64,000 nucleotides of DNA from Colwellia sp. E2M01 (GCF_018860585.1 NZ_JAHKPR010000015.1:54934-118933); one strand, 5' to 3'; numbered from the stretch's first letter, positions 41,392 through 50,977 are shown. The notes: a model not told the origin generated them from the letters alone. Made by a program: numbers and translations.

Positions 41392-42702
41392 CTAATTACT
41401 AAAAATAGCATCAATAAACTCTTCACCATTAAATGGCCTTAAATCATCTATTCCTTCACCAACACCTAAGTATCGAATAGGAATATTATGTTTATCGGCA
41501 ATAGCAAAAACAACGCCACCTTTAGCAGTACCATCAAGCTTAGTAATGGTTAGCCCTGTCAAACCAACAGCATCATCAAATAATTTTGTTTGGCTTAAAG
41601 CGTTTTGGCCAGTACCTGCATCAAGGGTAAGCATCACTTCATGTGGCGCATTTACGTCTAACTTTTTCATTACACGCACTACTTTTTTCAACTCTTCCAT
41701 TAAATGCGCTTTGTTTTGTAAACGCCCTGCCGTATCGGCGATAATCACATCAACTTTACGTGCTTTGGCGGCACTAATAGCATCAAAAATAACAGAAGCG
41801 CTATCTGCACCAGTATGTTGAGCAATAACAGGAATGTCATTCCGCTCACCCCAAACTTGCAGCTGCTCAACAGCAGCGGCTCTAAAAGTATCTCCTGCAG
41901 CAAGCATTACCGATTTACCTTGTGCTTGAAATTGCTTAGCGAGCTTACCAATGGTGGTAGTTTTACCAACACCGTTCACACCAACCATTAACATAACAAA
42001 AGGACCGTCACCTTCGGGAATAACTAACGGCTGGCTTACTTCTTCAATAACTTTTTTCAATTCTATTTTTAATAAATCATATAAAGCTGAAGCATCTTTT
42101 AACTGTTTACGACTAGCACTTTGCGTTAATGAGTCGATAATTTTCATGGTGGTTTCTACACCCACATCAGCCATAAGTAAGTGAGTTTCTAACTCTTCAA
42201 ATAAGTCATCATCTATTTGCTTACCACGAAACAGATCAGCTAAACCACCGCCTAAGTTTTGTCGTGTTTTACTTAAGCCTTGCTTTAAGCGCGCGAAAAA
42301 CCCTAGTTTTTCCTCAACTTCTTCCGCCTCTGCAATTACAGCTGGCTCGTCAATAGCGTTAACGTTTTCATTTAGCGCTACAGACTCAGTAATGTTATTT
42401 TCTTCCTCAACAATTTCTTCAACTGTTTTTTCAGCGTCTTTTTCAAAATGCTCCGCATCTTCAACAGCCTCAACTGCTTTTGCTGTGTCATTAACGTCGG
42501 CTGTAACTGTAGTATTGTCCTGCTCAACCGGCTCAACTTCTTGCTCGGTAACAATATCAACTGTTTTATCAGCAGGTTCAATTTCCGTTACAGGTGCTTG
42601 CTCCGCAACAACGACTGATTCTTTGTCATTTTCTTCAGTGCTTGATTGCTTTTCTTTCTGACCAAAGCCTAACCAAGACAACATACCTTTTTTCTTCGAC
42701 AC
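41392..42702 (-). CDS. ftsY: Signal recognition particle receptor FtsY
   Basis: FtsY docks ribosome-SRP complexes at the inner membrane. Residues 1-130 form the acidic A domain, rich in Glu, Asp and Val. The N domain (FFARLKQGLSKTRQNLGGGL) and GTPase domain follow: P-loop GVNGVGKTTTIGKLA, DTAGRLQNK and TKLDGTAKGG. The 436-residue length is in the usual gammaproteobacterial range. It is divergent from rsmD, as in E. coli. Confidence 0.96.
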   Translation of the reverse strand: MSKKKGMLSWLGFGQKEKQSSTEENDKESVVVAEQAPVTEIEPADKTVDIVTEQEVEPVEQDNTTVTADVNDTAKAVEAVEDAEHFEKDAEKTVEEIVEEENNITESVALNENVNAIDEPAVIAEAEEVEEKLGFFARLKQGLSKTRQNLGGGLADLFRGKQIDDDLFEELETHLLMADVGVETTMKIIDSLTQSASRKQLKDASALYDLLKIELKKVIEEVSQPLVIPEGDGPFVMLMVGVNGVGKTTTIGKLAKQFQAQGKSVMLAAGDTFRAAAVEQLQVWGERNDIPVIAQHTGADSASVIFDAISAAKARKVDVIIADTAGRLQNKAHLMEELKKVVRVMKKLDVNAPHEVMLTLDAGTGQNALSQTKLFDDAVGLTGLTITKLDGTAKGGVVFAIADKHNIPIRYLGVGEGIDDLRPFNGEEFIDAIFSN

Positions 42703-42808
42703 TTTTGACTACCTAACTATATTTCAGTATGAATTTGTTTGGTATAAGAGCCAAACAAGGATAAAATTGCCGTTATATTAGCACTTAAATAGTAAAATTG
42801 TCAGTGAT

Positions 42809-43444
42809 ATGAAGCATGCAAAGAAACAAGTAACGAAAAATAGTCTATCTCGATCGGGCCAAGGCACTCCTGCTGGTAAAATTCGTATTATTTCAGGAAA
42901 ATATCGTGGTCGAAAGTTGCCCGTATTGATGGCTGAAGGTTTACGGCCTACGACCGATCGAGTGAAAGAAACTGTTTTTAATTGGTTAATGCCTTATTTA
43001 CATGACGCAAACTGTTTAGATTGTTTCGCAGGCTCTGGTAGCCTAGGCTTTGAAGCCTTATCACGTGGTGCTAGTGAGGTAACTCTCATTGAATTAAACA
43101 GAACAGCAGCAAAACAATTGTCTGCCAATAAAGAATTACTTAAAGCAGAAAACCTCAATGTGATTAATAGTGATGCGCTTTCTTTCCTGAAAGAGAAACA
43201 AACCGCTACATCATCGATAATTGATGCAAAACCGTATGACTTAGTTTTTATTGACCCACCATTTAGAAAGCAATTAGTAGAGCAAACAGCGCTATTATTA
43301 AATCAAACCTACTTAGCTGACCAAGCACTTATTTATGTAGAAATGGAATCAGAAAGTAGCCAAGTTATTCCCGCTAACTGGCAGTTATTAAAAGAAAAAG
43401 TTGCCGGCCAGGTGATATATCAGCTTTACCAATATCAAGCTTAA
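42809..43444 (+). CDS. rsmD: 16S rRNA m2G966 methyltransferase RsmD
   Basis: RsmD methylates guanine 966 of 16S rRNA. The 211-residue protein has the SAM-binding block LDCFAGSGSLGFEALSRGA and the catalytic FIDPPF. The first 25 residues are a Lys/Ser-rich extension before the family start GKIRIISGKYRGRKLP. Divergent from ftsY; ogt follows after 40 nt and may be cotranscribed. Confidence 0.94.
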   Translation: MKHAKKQVTKNSLSRSGQGTPAGKIRIISGKYRGRKLPVLMAEGLRPTTDRVKETVFNWLMPYLHDANCLDCFAGSGSLGFEALSRGASEVTLIELNRTAAKQLSANKELLKAENLNVINSDALSFLKEKQTATSSIIDAKPYDLVFIDPPFRKQLVEQTALLLNQTYLADQALIYVEMESESSQVIPANWQLLKEKVAGQVIYQLYQYQA

Positions 43445-43484
43445 TCCATTTATACTTTTCATAATAACTACTGAGGCCTGCATA

Positions 43485-44045
43485 ATGTTCATTGATTATC
43501 TCGACACACCATTAGGTTTATTTGAAATAATGGCGACCGAAAAAGGCATTTGTCAGGCGATATTTTGTGGTGACAAACTTGTTTCTGCACGAACACATGA
43601 GACTAAAGTAAATGATATTACTAGGCAGTGTAAGCAGCAATTAGTTGAATATTTTTCGGGTGAACGTCAAACATTTACTGTGCCGTTAGATGCTCAAGGA
43701 ACCCCTTTTCAACAAACTGTTTGGGACTGTTTACTCAAAATACCTTTTGGCGAGGTGAGGTCCTACGGAGACGTTGCGCAGCAACTCAATAAACCTAAAG
43801 CATCACAAGCGGTTGGTGGTGCAAATGGTAGAAATCCTATTGCGTTAATTGTACCTTGCCACCGTGTAATTGGTGGTAATGGCTCATTAACAGGTTATGC
43901 AGGAGGAGTTGAACGTAAATTATGGTTGTTACATCATGAGGGTGTTGAATTAAAAGATAACACTGCTAAGTTAGCTTCAGAAAAGCCGCTTAATATTAAT
44001 AATATTATTCATAAACGCCAAGCAAAAACACAATTCCTACGATAG
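43485..44045 (+). CDS. ogt: Methylated-DNA-protein cysteine methyltransferase
   Basis: This suicide enzyme moves methyl groups from O6-alkylguanine or O4-alkylthymine to its own cysteine. The 186-residue product has the active site IVPCHRVIG (C125), the helix-turn-helix region VRSYGDVAQQL and the YAGGVERKLWLL tail. The last 25 or so residues are a polar extension. Because it lacks an Ada regulatory domain it is the constitutive Ogt type. Confidence 0.93.
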   Translation: MFIDYLDTPLGLFEIMATEKGICQAIFCGDKLVSARTHETKVNDITRQCKQQLVEYFSGERQTFTVPLDAQGTPFQQTVWDCLLKIPFGEVRSYGDVAQQLNKPKASQAVGGANGRNPIALIVPCHRVIGGNGSLTGYAGGVERKLWLLHHEGVELKDNTAKLASEKPLNINNIIHKRQAKTQFLR

Positions 44046-44119
44046 AAACTCATTATCGTTACAGCCATAAACATAACGATATAACGACACTACCAATTAG
44101 TATTAAGTAGAGATGATAG

Positions 44120-44767
44120 TTATGCTATTTCTATACCTAAGCTAGAAAGCCCTTCAGATAAGCTCATGTTTTTAGCCATACCACAGCTCTTTTTATCTTC
44201 GGCGGCAAACTTCAAGAAATCAAAAAGCTCATTTTGCGTATCTTTTTCCCATTGCACTAATGGATGTTCATTCATTTGTACTTCACTAATAACAATCTCT
44301 TCGCCATCATTAACAGCTTCTGACTCATAAGCTTCATCAAGTAAAAGTAACTCAACGTAATAGCTAACACTGTTGAATGAAAGACGACTAATGCTTTTGA
44401 TATCTTCTATATCAATGTCTGCGGGTTTATTCTTTTTAGGGGCTTTTAATTGCATAAGTTGCCATAAAGCCGTTAATGCCATACAAGCATCAAGCGCAGG
44501 AAATACACCAAAGGAATCAAATACTTCAGGATCAGGTGTTTGTGGTTCCAGCTTCAATAATTGCGCATCAATATTAATTTTTACCGCATTACGATTAGCA
44601 AGCCACTGCCAAATAATATCAAGTTGATTACGTAACACTTTCGCGTCACCAAAATCAGATGCCTCACTAAACATTTGATAATTAGGTAACATGCGCTCAA
44701 GCAGTGCGGCAGAAAAGGCAATTTGTTGCCAATGACTTAGTTTGACAAAAGGAAGGTGAAGAGACAC
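44120..44767 (-). CDS. DUF416 (YjaG) family protein
   Basis: The 215-residue protein resembles E. coli YjaG along its whole N-terminal half: LSHWQQIAFSAALLERMLPNY, FGDAKVLRNQLDIIWQWL and FDSFGVFPALDACMAL. It is a soluble helical protein. The family's function is unknown to me. Convergent with ogt; upstream lies a coiled-coil gene on the same strand with a hairpin in between. Confidence 0.85.
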   Translation of the reverse strand: MSLHLPFVKLSHWQQIAFSAALLERMLPNYQMFSEASDFGDAKVLRNQLDIIWQWLANRNAVKINIDAQLLKLEPQTPDPEVFDSFGVFPALDACMALTALWQLMQLKAPKKNKPADIDIEDIKSISRLSFNSVSYYVELLLLDEAYESEAVNDGEEIVISEVQMNEHPLVQWEKDTQNELFDFLKFAAEDKKSCGMAKNMSLSEGLSSLGIEIA

Positions 44768-44815
44768 TTAGATATACTCTATTGTAGAATTGACACTGTG
44801 TATAATTAACACGCT

Positions 44816-44858
44816 AACAACCAAGCTCATTAAACATTTCAATAAACTTGGTTGTTAC
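44816..44858 (-). terminator. Inverted repeat after the coiled-coil gene, possible terminator
   Basis: The 11-nt arms TAACAACCAAG (44816-44826) and its complement (44848-44858) enclose a 21-nt loop 20 nt past the coiled-coil stop. There is no clear T-run, so the role is uncertain. Confidence 0.4.
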
Positions 44859-44878
44859 CGTTATTACATACTCAAAAA

Positions 44879-46315
44879 CTAATTAGCTAGCTGTTTTTGC
44901 GCATATTCGAATTTCAAGCGATACTCTGTTAACTTATGCTCTAACTCATTAAGTTGAGCTGTAAACTCTGCTTTTTGTTCAGCACTAGCCGTAATTAGCT
45001 CATGGTTTTCATCACGTAAGAACTTAATAGTATCCCTGACTTTATTGTTTTCTGCTTCTTGTTTATCACGATTATTATTAAAGCGTTGTAAGGTACTTTC
45101 TTGGCTATCTTGAGCGACTTTTAATTGCTCATTAAGTACGGTAACTTCTTGCTGATAGTTTTCTATTTCTTTTTGTCCAGCTTCGAGTTTATTGATTAGT
45201 TGTTCTTGAGCTTTTTCTAACTCAATAATTTTTTGCTGTGCTGAAGATTGCAAGATCTTAGCTTCTTCACCAGCTTTATTAATGGCACTAATCTCATCCA
45301 GGTGTTGCTGTTTAACTTTAGCGGTACCTTCATTAAGTGCTTTAATTTGATCAAGCGACGTTTGCTTGTCTTTAGCTGCTTGCTCTGTAAGCTTTGCAAT
45401 TTGCGCTTGGTAATCTTTATCGCGCTGCTCTGCTTGTTTGTTTTTATCTTGCTCAGTATCAATTGCTTTTTGCTGCGCAGACAGCTGCTGTTGTAATTCA
45501 GCCTTACCGTTTTGCTCTTGCTGAATTTGTTCAGTTAATTGAGCTATTTTTTGATCAAGCTCTTTTACTTTATTATCACTGCTTTGCTGTGCTTCAGCCT
45601 TAACTTTCGTAGCTTCGCTTTCAAGTTGTTTAATTTTTTCATTTAATGCATCAACTTGCTGTTTAGCTGATGCTTCTGCTTGAGCCTTACTTTCCGCAAT
45701 AGCTTCTGTTTTTTGTTTTTCATTGAACTGTGCACTTTCTTTAGCTGCAACGAGTTCTTTATTTAAACTTTGCTCTTGTTCAGTTAACACCATGACACGA
45801 CCTTTTAAACCATCAATTTGATGATCTTGATCTGTCAGTTTTTTCTCAGCTTCAAGTAGTTTTTCTTGTAACTTATTATCAGCGCTTTGTTTATCAACAA
45901 CTTTCTTATCATCATTTTGTTTTAACTGATTGAGCTCTTTACGTAGAGCTTCGATTGTCTCAGTATAATTGATGGTTTTTTGTGTCAGCTCTACTTGAAA
46001 ATTTTGTTTGGCTGTACTTTCATCCGCACTTTTTTCTGCTAATAGCTGTTTAAGTTGTTCAATTTCTTTAGCTTGTAATTGTTGCTGCTCTGCAAAGTTT
46101 TTTTGCAATGATTGTTCTTTATCAGACAATCCTTTGCTTTCTTGAGTGGTATTTTTACTCAATTCTACTTTTACAGCCGTAGCGATCAAATGTGTTAATT
46201 TTTCTTCTACTTGTATATAAACATCACTTGCTAAACTCTGTATTTGCTCTTCAATATCTTTAGAGAGCTTATTATTATCGACCATATTATTATTCTCACT
46301 ACTATAATTCATCAC
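44879..46315 (-). CDS. Long coiled-coil protein, unknown function
   Basis: A 478-residue soluble protein that is almost entirely heptad-like, rich in Gln, Lys, Glu and Ala, from about residue 60 to the end (for example QIAQLTEQIQQEQNGKAELQ). The first 60 residues (DIEEQIQSLASDVYIQVEEK) form a short helical head. No ATPase, membrane or signal sequence is present, so it is not an SMC or Rad50 protein. A structural or scaffolding role is a guess. ATG 46312 and ATG 46285 are alternative starts. It lies between the SapC-family gene (own terminator) and the DUF416 gene. Confidence 0.75.
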   Translation of the reverse strand: MMNYSSENNNMVDNNKLSKDIEEQIQSLASDVYIQVEEKLTHLIATAVKVELSKNTTQESKGLSDKEQSLQKNFAEQQQLQAKEIEQLKQLLAEKSADESTAKQNFQVELTQKTINYTETIEALRKELNQLKQNDDKKVVDKQSADNKLQEKLLEAEKKLTDQDHQIDGLKGRVMVLTEQEQSLNKELVAAKESAQFNEKQKTEAIAESKAQAEASAKQQVDALNEKIKQLESEATKVKAEAQQSSDNKVKELDQKIAQLTEQIQQEQNGKAELQQQLSAQQKAIDTEQDKNKQAEQRDKDYQAQIAKLTEQAAKDKQTSLDQIKALNEGTAKVKQQHLDEISAINKAGEEAKILQSSAQQKIIELEKAQEQLINKLEAGQKEIENYQQEVTVLNEQLKVAQDSQESTLQRFNNNRDKQEAENNKVRDTIKFLRDENHELITASAEQKAEFTAQLNELEHKLTEYRLKFEYAQKQLAN

Positions 46316-46403
46316 GAATAGGATTCATCATTACTGATCCTAAATTAACACAGGCTTATCTTTACAGGTATATTAAAATAGTTTTATTTTAAATAAAGCA
46401 CAA

Positions 46404-46425
46404 AAAAGGGGCAAAAGCCCCTTTT
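46404..46425 (-). terminator. Terminator of the SapC-family gene
   Basis: AAAAGGGGC, loop AAAA, GCCCCTTTT forms a perfect 9-bp stem with A/T flanks, 35 nt past the stop. Confidence 0.9.
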
Positions 46426-46459
46426 ATTTACATTTAATTAACTATTATTTACAGCTTAA

Positions 46460-47245
46460 TTAACTCGCTGTAGTTTCAGCTTCTGCTGCCGCTTCTTCTT
46501 TCTTAACCGGAACAATTTGAATTGTTGAAATTTTTCTGTCTTCTGTCTCGTTACGAAGTTGAACTAAACGATTAATTTGTGCAAGTGAACTTAACATTGA
46601 ATAGATTGGAACGAAAATACCACGTTTATGAAAATCTAATACTTTTTCATCAGACAATGCTTTTAATTTAGCTTCATCAATAGTGAAGATACCAGTAAGT
46701 TTTTTCTTCTCACCTGAAGCAAAAGCCATATTTAATTCAAGCTCTTGCAATAAGTCATTCTCTACAAGCTCTTTAATTAAATTCTCTGTTCTTTTTTCGT
46801 TTTCGTATAAACGACCAAGAGAATTTTGTACATTATTTAATAATTCTGTTTCTTTACCTTCTTCATCAAATAAAGGTAGTTCTTTGTCTTCGCCAACAAA
46901 CTCACTATCTAAGTTGATATAAGGTACTAAAGTGTTCTCTTGATCAGGATCTAATCCTAATGAAAATGGTGCTAAACCTGCATTTTTAGGTAGCATTAAA
47001 CCAATCCATTCATCATTTTTGTAATATAAATTTTCACTTGTTTCCAAGCCTAACATCGCAACACTTTGGTGACGTGGTGAATCAGGAGTTTTAACTAACA
47101 CAATAGGGAAGCTTGAAGAAGCCTGCGCATATTCATCTGCAGTAACTGAAATGATGTGCTGTTTTGCAATATGCCCAAGATGACGTTTACTTGCAATTTT
47201 AGTGTTTTGTAATTGTTCTTTTCTAATTGGTACGAAGTTAGCCAT
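46460..47245 (-). CDS. SapC family protein
   Basis: A 261-residue protein matching the SapC family (named from a Campylobacter S-layer locus). It has an N-terminal FVPI-like start, KTPDSPRHQSVAMLGLE, WIGLMLPKNAGLAPFSL and a C-terminal MLSSLAQINRLVQLRN. No signal peptide is visible. The role is not established. I chose ATG 47245 (MANFVPIRKE), with AAGAGA upstream, over ATG 47278. It ends with a Glu/Ala-rich tail and is likely monocistronic. Confidence 0.82.
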   Translation of the reverse strand: MANFVPIRKEQLQNTKIASKRHLGHIAKQHIISVTADEYAQASSSFPIVLVKTPDSPRHQSVAMLGLETSENLYYKNDEWIGLMLPKNAGLAPFSLGLDPDQENTLVPYINLDSEFVGEDKELPLFDEEGKETELLNNVQNSLGRLYENEKRTENLIKELVENDLLQELELNMAFASGEKKKLTGIFTIDEAKLKALSDEKVLDFHKRGIFVPIYSMLSSLAQINRLVQLRNETEDRKISTIQIVPVKKEEAAAEAETTAS

Positions 47246-47410
47246 AATTATTCTCTTATTAATGCCTCTGTTGGACATATTTATTAATACTGTAATTTAT
47301 ACGATGAAATTACTGCGTTGTTATAAGTTATGGAGACACAAAATTAACTTTCAATGCTAAACTTAATTTTATTTATATAAATTCTTTAAATTTAATAACG
47401 GCCTTTTAAA

Positions 47411-47719
47411 ATGACAACAAGATTTCTAACATTTTTCACACTAATATTACTGACCATAATAATGTCAAGCGCCGTATTAGCTATGCCTAAAATAAGTATT
47501 AAGCACCAAAGAAATACAAATGGTTTTGCGCAAGTACAAGTTCAAAATGAAACCACAGAAAATTTACTTTGCCACATAGAAATAGACGGTTATAAACTTC
47601 GTTTTCGCTTAAAACCTAGGGCATTTTCTAATTGGCATACAGCAACAGATACTCGATTTAATCACACCCATTTTAGTGTTTGGTGTGATTATTTAAGACT
47701 ATACCCTCAGCACCAATAG
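47411..47719 (+). CDS. Small secreted protein, unknown function
   Basis: A 102-residue protein with a clear signal peptide (TFFTLILLTIIMSSAVLA, cleavage before MPK) and a mature part of about 78 residues. The mature part is basic and beta-rich and has two cysteines (in LLCHIEI and SVWCDYL) that could form a disulfide. I recognise no family. Divergent from the SapC gene and 95 nt before the LRR-kinase gene. Confidence 0.7.
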   Translation: MTTRFLTFFTLILLTIIMSSAVLAMPKISIKHQRNTNGFAQVQVQNETTENLLCHIEIDGYKLRFRLKPRAFSNWHTATDTRFNHTHFSVWCDYLRLYPQHQ

Positions 47720-47814
47720 CCCTGAATATTTTGCATAAATATTAACCACCAAGATTTAAACGTCATTTTATTGTAAACTAGCGCCGTTTTTAATTATCTT
47801 CACGGACGTTTATT

Positions 47815-49065
47815 TTGCATACTCTTTCTCAACTTCGCTCTGGCGAGCTTAATGGTGTTAAGCGGCTAACATTATCTGAAAACTTATTTTGCTTTCCTTT
47901 AGAGATATTAACACTCGCAAACAGCTTAGAGATTCTCGACTTATCAAATAATAACCTTTCTGAGTTGCCTGATGAATTAACTCAGCTAACTAAGCTGAAA
48001 ATTATTTTTGCTTCTCAAAATAATTTTGATCATTTGCCTGAAGTGTTAGGAAAATTACCTAATTTAGAGATGATTGGTTTTAAATCAAATAAAATTAAAA
48101 CCGTTGCCGAAGAGTCGTTACCTAAAAAATTACGCTGGTTAATATTAACCGACAATCAAATTGAATTGTTACCAAACAGTTTGGGAGAACGACCAAGATT
48201 GCAAAAACTCGCTTTAGCTGGAAACCAGTTAACTGACTTACCGCAAACCTTAGCCAATGCCCACAATCTAGAGCTAGTGCGAATTTCTGCCAACAAACTG
48301 ACTGAATGTCCTGAGCAATTATTAAACTTACCTAAGTTGGCTTGGTTTGCTTTTGCCGGTAATCCGTTTAGTGCTATTAAAGAGACTCATAATACTAAGT
48401 CAGTTCCAAGTCTTTCCTCAGCAAGTTACACCCTAGAAAATGTATTAGGCCAAGGTGCTTCTGGTGTTATTTCAAAGGCTCACTGGAATACGCCGCAAAC
48501 ACAATTTCCTGATGAAATAGCGGTAAAAGTATTTAAAGGGGAAGTCACTAGCGATGGTTACCCGCAAGATGAGTTACAAGCTTGTTTGCAAGTAGGTATT
48601 CATCCCAATTTAGTGCAATCATTAGCCTTGGTTAAGGAAGCAAATACCTTAGCTTTAATAATGAACTTAATTCCATCGCACTATAAAAACCTCGGTTTAC
48701 CGCCTTGTTTTAACAGTTGTACACGCGATACCTTCCCTGAAAATTTCAGTCTCTCTATTACTTTAATTGATAAAATTGTTAAGCAAATGGAACACGTTTT
48801 TACGCATTTGCATCAAAACCAAGTGTGTCATGGTGATTTATATGCTCATAACACTTTATATGATACCGAAACTGGCGATATGATTTTTGGCGATTTTGGC
48901 GCAGCGACAAGCTACCAAATGCTAACGCCGGCACAGCAACAAAAAGTACAAGCTATTGAACATCGTGCGCTTAATCATTTTATTGATGATCTATTAAGTG
49001 TTTGCGTAGAAGAAGATAAAGAAAATGAATTGTTTATCACGTTAAGGCAACGCATAGCCTCTTAG
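47815..49065 (+). CDS. Leucine-rich-repeat protein fused to a eukaryote-like protein kinase
   Basis: A 416-residue cytoplasmic fusion. Residues 15-185 hold about seven leucine-rich repeats of the LxxLxLSxNxLxxLP type. Residues 205-410 form a kinase: glycine loop LGQGASGVISKA (211-222), lysine K238 in IAVKVF, catalytic HGDLYAHN (D341, N346; HGD replaces HRD) and metal-binding DFG (360-362). All catalytic residues are present, so it should be active; the substrate is unknown. The start is TTG 47815, with only a weak ribosome site, and no upstream alternative. A cold-shock/DUF1294 gene follows after 14 nt, probably in the same transcript. Confidence 0.88.
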   Translation: MHTLSQLRSGELNGVKRLTLSENLFCFPLEILTLANSLEILDLSNNNLSELPDELTQLTKLKIIFASQNNFDHLPEVLGKLPNLEMIGFKSNKIKTVAEESLPKKLRWLILTDNQIELLPNSLGERPRLQKLALAGNQLTDLPQTLANAHNLELVRISANKLTECPEQLLNLPKLAWFAFAGNPFSAIKETHNTKSVPSLSSASYTLENVLGQGASGVISKAHWNTPQTQFPDEIAVKVFKGEVTSDGYPQDELQACLQVGIHPNLVQSLALVKEANTLALIMNLIPSHYKNLGLPPCFNSCTRDTFPENFSLSITLIDKIVKQMEHVFTHLHQNQVCHGDLYAHNTLYDTETGDMIFGDFGAATSYQMLTPAQQQKVQAIEHRALNHFIDDLLSVCVEEDKENELFITLRQRIAS

Positions 49066-49079
49066 AAATAGGATTTAAT

Positions 49080-49685
49080 ATGAGATTAAAAGGTAAGTTA
49101 GTGCAATGGAATACCGATACAGCCTTCGGTTTTATTGCGCCTAATGGTGGCGGTTCGCAAGTATTTATTCATAAAAACGCTTTTGTAAACAGAAAAAGAA
49201 TACCTCAAATAAATGATGTAATAACTTTTTCTATTACAAAGGATAATCAAGGCAGAAATTGCGCTGCTCAAGCAACATTTTCAGGTGAGAAATTAGTAAA
49301 GAAACAGGCTAAAAAAGTAAATCGATTTTCACTGTTGTTATCAGTATTTTTTCTTGTCTTATTAAGCGGTGCTTACTTGTTAGAGCACTTACCTCAAAAG
49401 TTACTATTTCTCTATTTAGGTGCTAGTTTTATTACTTTTTTTAGCTATGCCAACGATAAATCAAAAGCACAACGTAATGCATGGCGAACACCAGAAAGTA
49501 CACTGCATTTTTTAGCGTTAATAGGTGGTTGGCCAGGTGCTGCATTTGCACAACAGTTTCTGCGCCATAAATCGAAGAAAACTGAATTTAGGAATGTTTT
49601 TTGGTTAACCGTTGTCGTTAATATTTCAGCATTCGCTTGGTTAATGTCTTCACACGGAGAAGTGATTTTAAACCTATTTATTTAA
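49080..49685 (+). CDS. Cold-shock domain protein with DUF1294 membrane domain
   Basis: A 201-residue fusion. Residues 1-65 form a cold-shock (OB-fold) nucleic-acid-binding domain (GKLVQWNTDTAFGFIAPNGG, QVFIHKNAF). Residues 80-200 have about four helices with the DUF1294 block RTPESTLHFLALIGGWPGAAFAQQFLRHKSKK. Such fusions are common in gammaproteobacteria but their role is unknown to me. Cotranscription with the LRR kinase is inferred from the 14-nt gap. Confidence 0.88.
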   Translation: MRLKGKLVQWNTDTAFGFIAPNGGGSQVFIHKNAFVNRKRIPQINDVITFSITKDNQGRNCAAQATFSGEKLVKKQAKKVNRFSLLLSVFFLVLLSGAYLLEHLPQKLLFLYLGASFITFFSYANDKSKAQRNAWRTPESTLHFLALIGGWPGAAFAQQFLRHKSKKTEFRNVFWLTVVVNISAFAWLMSSHGEVILNLFI

Positions 49686-49739
49686 TAACTTACTTAATGG
49701 CTTAAGTTATTAAGTAAATAAAACCATCAAGGAAAATAG

Positions 49740-49829
49740 ACTCCCGACAAGACACCTCGGGAGTGACGCTTCACCTTGATATAAACTCAACTCCTAGCAC
49801 AGTCATTCCCGCGTTCTCTTGGCGGGAAT
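49740..49829. repeat. Two adjacent intergenic hairpins, REP-like
   Basis: ACTCCCGA/TCGGGAGT (49740-49747 and 49757-49764) is followed by ATTCCCGC/GCGGGAAT (49805-49812 and 49822-49829). The second, in the context GTCATTCCCGC...GCGGGAATCCA, is the wording of dispersed REP-like repeats common in environmental proteobacteria. A run of eight T begins 12 nt later, so it may also end transcription of the cold-shock gene. The rest of the 281-nt gap shows nothing else. Confidence 0.65.
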
Positions 49830-49966
49830 CCATTAGATTGTTTTTTTTAAGCTTATTTAACAAACTAAAACATATCGCTAAACGAAAAATCGCCTATAAA
49901 GATAGCCGACTTTCATTAATGATTTCTGAACTTAAATAAAATCACATCTTAAATTCAAAAGAGAAA

Positions 49967-50896
49967 TTAATTCACTTCTATAACAATTTTTCCGCGCGTT
50001 CTGCCAGTCTGGCTTTGTAAATGTGCGTCTGCTAGCTTTTCTAACGGAAAACTATTTTCAATAAACGGAATTAATTGTTCTTGTTCAACTAAAGCATTCA
50101 GTTCTTCTAAAATACGACGACTTGGCTGAATAAACACAAAAGCACCTTCCACGTCATGTGCTTTTGCAATAGCTTCATCAGGCTGATCAACCACAGAAAC
50201 CAGCATACCGCCTTTTTTCAATAACGGCCAAGATTGTGCTTGTACTTCACCACCCATAGTATCAACCACTAAATCAACGGGTTCTATCTGTTCAAGCAAA
50301 GTGCCTTGACTATAATCCACCGCTTGATCAGCACCTAACTCAACAAGTAGTGCTTGATTTTTAGTTGAAGCTGTTGCAATAACGGTAGCACCTTTAGCTT
50401 TCGCTATTTGAATAGCTAAATGACCAACACCACCTGCGCCAGCATGAATTAAAACACGTTGCCCATCTTGAATATTGCCGACATCAACTAAACATTCCCA
50501 TGCCGTTATACCAGCAAGAGGCAGCGAAGCCGCTTGAGCAAAATCTAATTTTTTTGACTTAAGCGCCACTTCATCAGCTTTCACCGCAATATAATCAGCA
50601 AAAGTACCACTACGCGTAATATCAGGGCGGCTAAACACTTCATCGCCAACCTTAAAATCAGTAACATCACTACCAACAACGGTCACAACTCCTGCCACAT
50701 CCCAGCCTAAGGTAAGTGGTAGTTCATATGGAATAAAGTCTTTTAAATAACCTTGTCTTATCTTCCAATCAACGGGATTAATTGATGAAGCCTTTACTTC
50801 AATTAATACATCATCAGCATTAATAGTAGGTTTATCTATTTGATCTACTTGAAGTGCTTCAATTCCACCGTATTGGTGAATTCTAACTGCGCGCAT
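49967..50896 (-). CDS. Zinc-independent NADP-dependent quinone-oxidoreductase-like protein
   Basis: A 309-residue medium-chain dehydrogenase of the quinone oxidoreductase group. The N-terminal GroES-like domain includes SSINPVDWKIRQGYL and LGWDVAGVV. The Rossmann fold has VLIHAGAGGVGHLAIQIAKAKGA. The structural and catalytic zinc cysteines are missing, as expected for this branch. It lies 81 nt downstream of the ohr gene on the same strand, so it may share its peroxide-inducible transcript; that is inference. Confidence 0.87.
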   Translation of the reverse strand: MRAVRIHQYGGIEALQVDQIDKPTINADDVLIEVKASSINPVDWKIRQGYLKDFIPYELPLTLGWDVAGVVTVVGSDVTDFKVGDEVFSRPDITRSGTFADYIAVKADEVALKSKKLDFAQAASLPLAGITAWECLVDVGNIQDGQRVLIHAGAGGVGHLAIQIAKAKGATVIATASTKNQALLVELGADQAVDYSQGTLLEQIEPVDLVVDTMGGEVQAQSWPLLKKGGMLVSVVDQPDEAIAKAHDVEGAFVFIQPSRRILEELNALVEQEQLIPFIENSFPLEKLADAHLQSQTGRTRGKIVIEVN

Positions 50897-50977
50897 AAGT
50901 TGTTCCTTGATGAATTGAAAAAGATATAGTACTTAATAGCACTATACCTTTCTTAGGTGTTCGTCACTGCTTTATCG

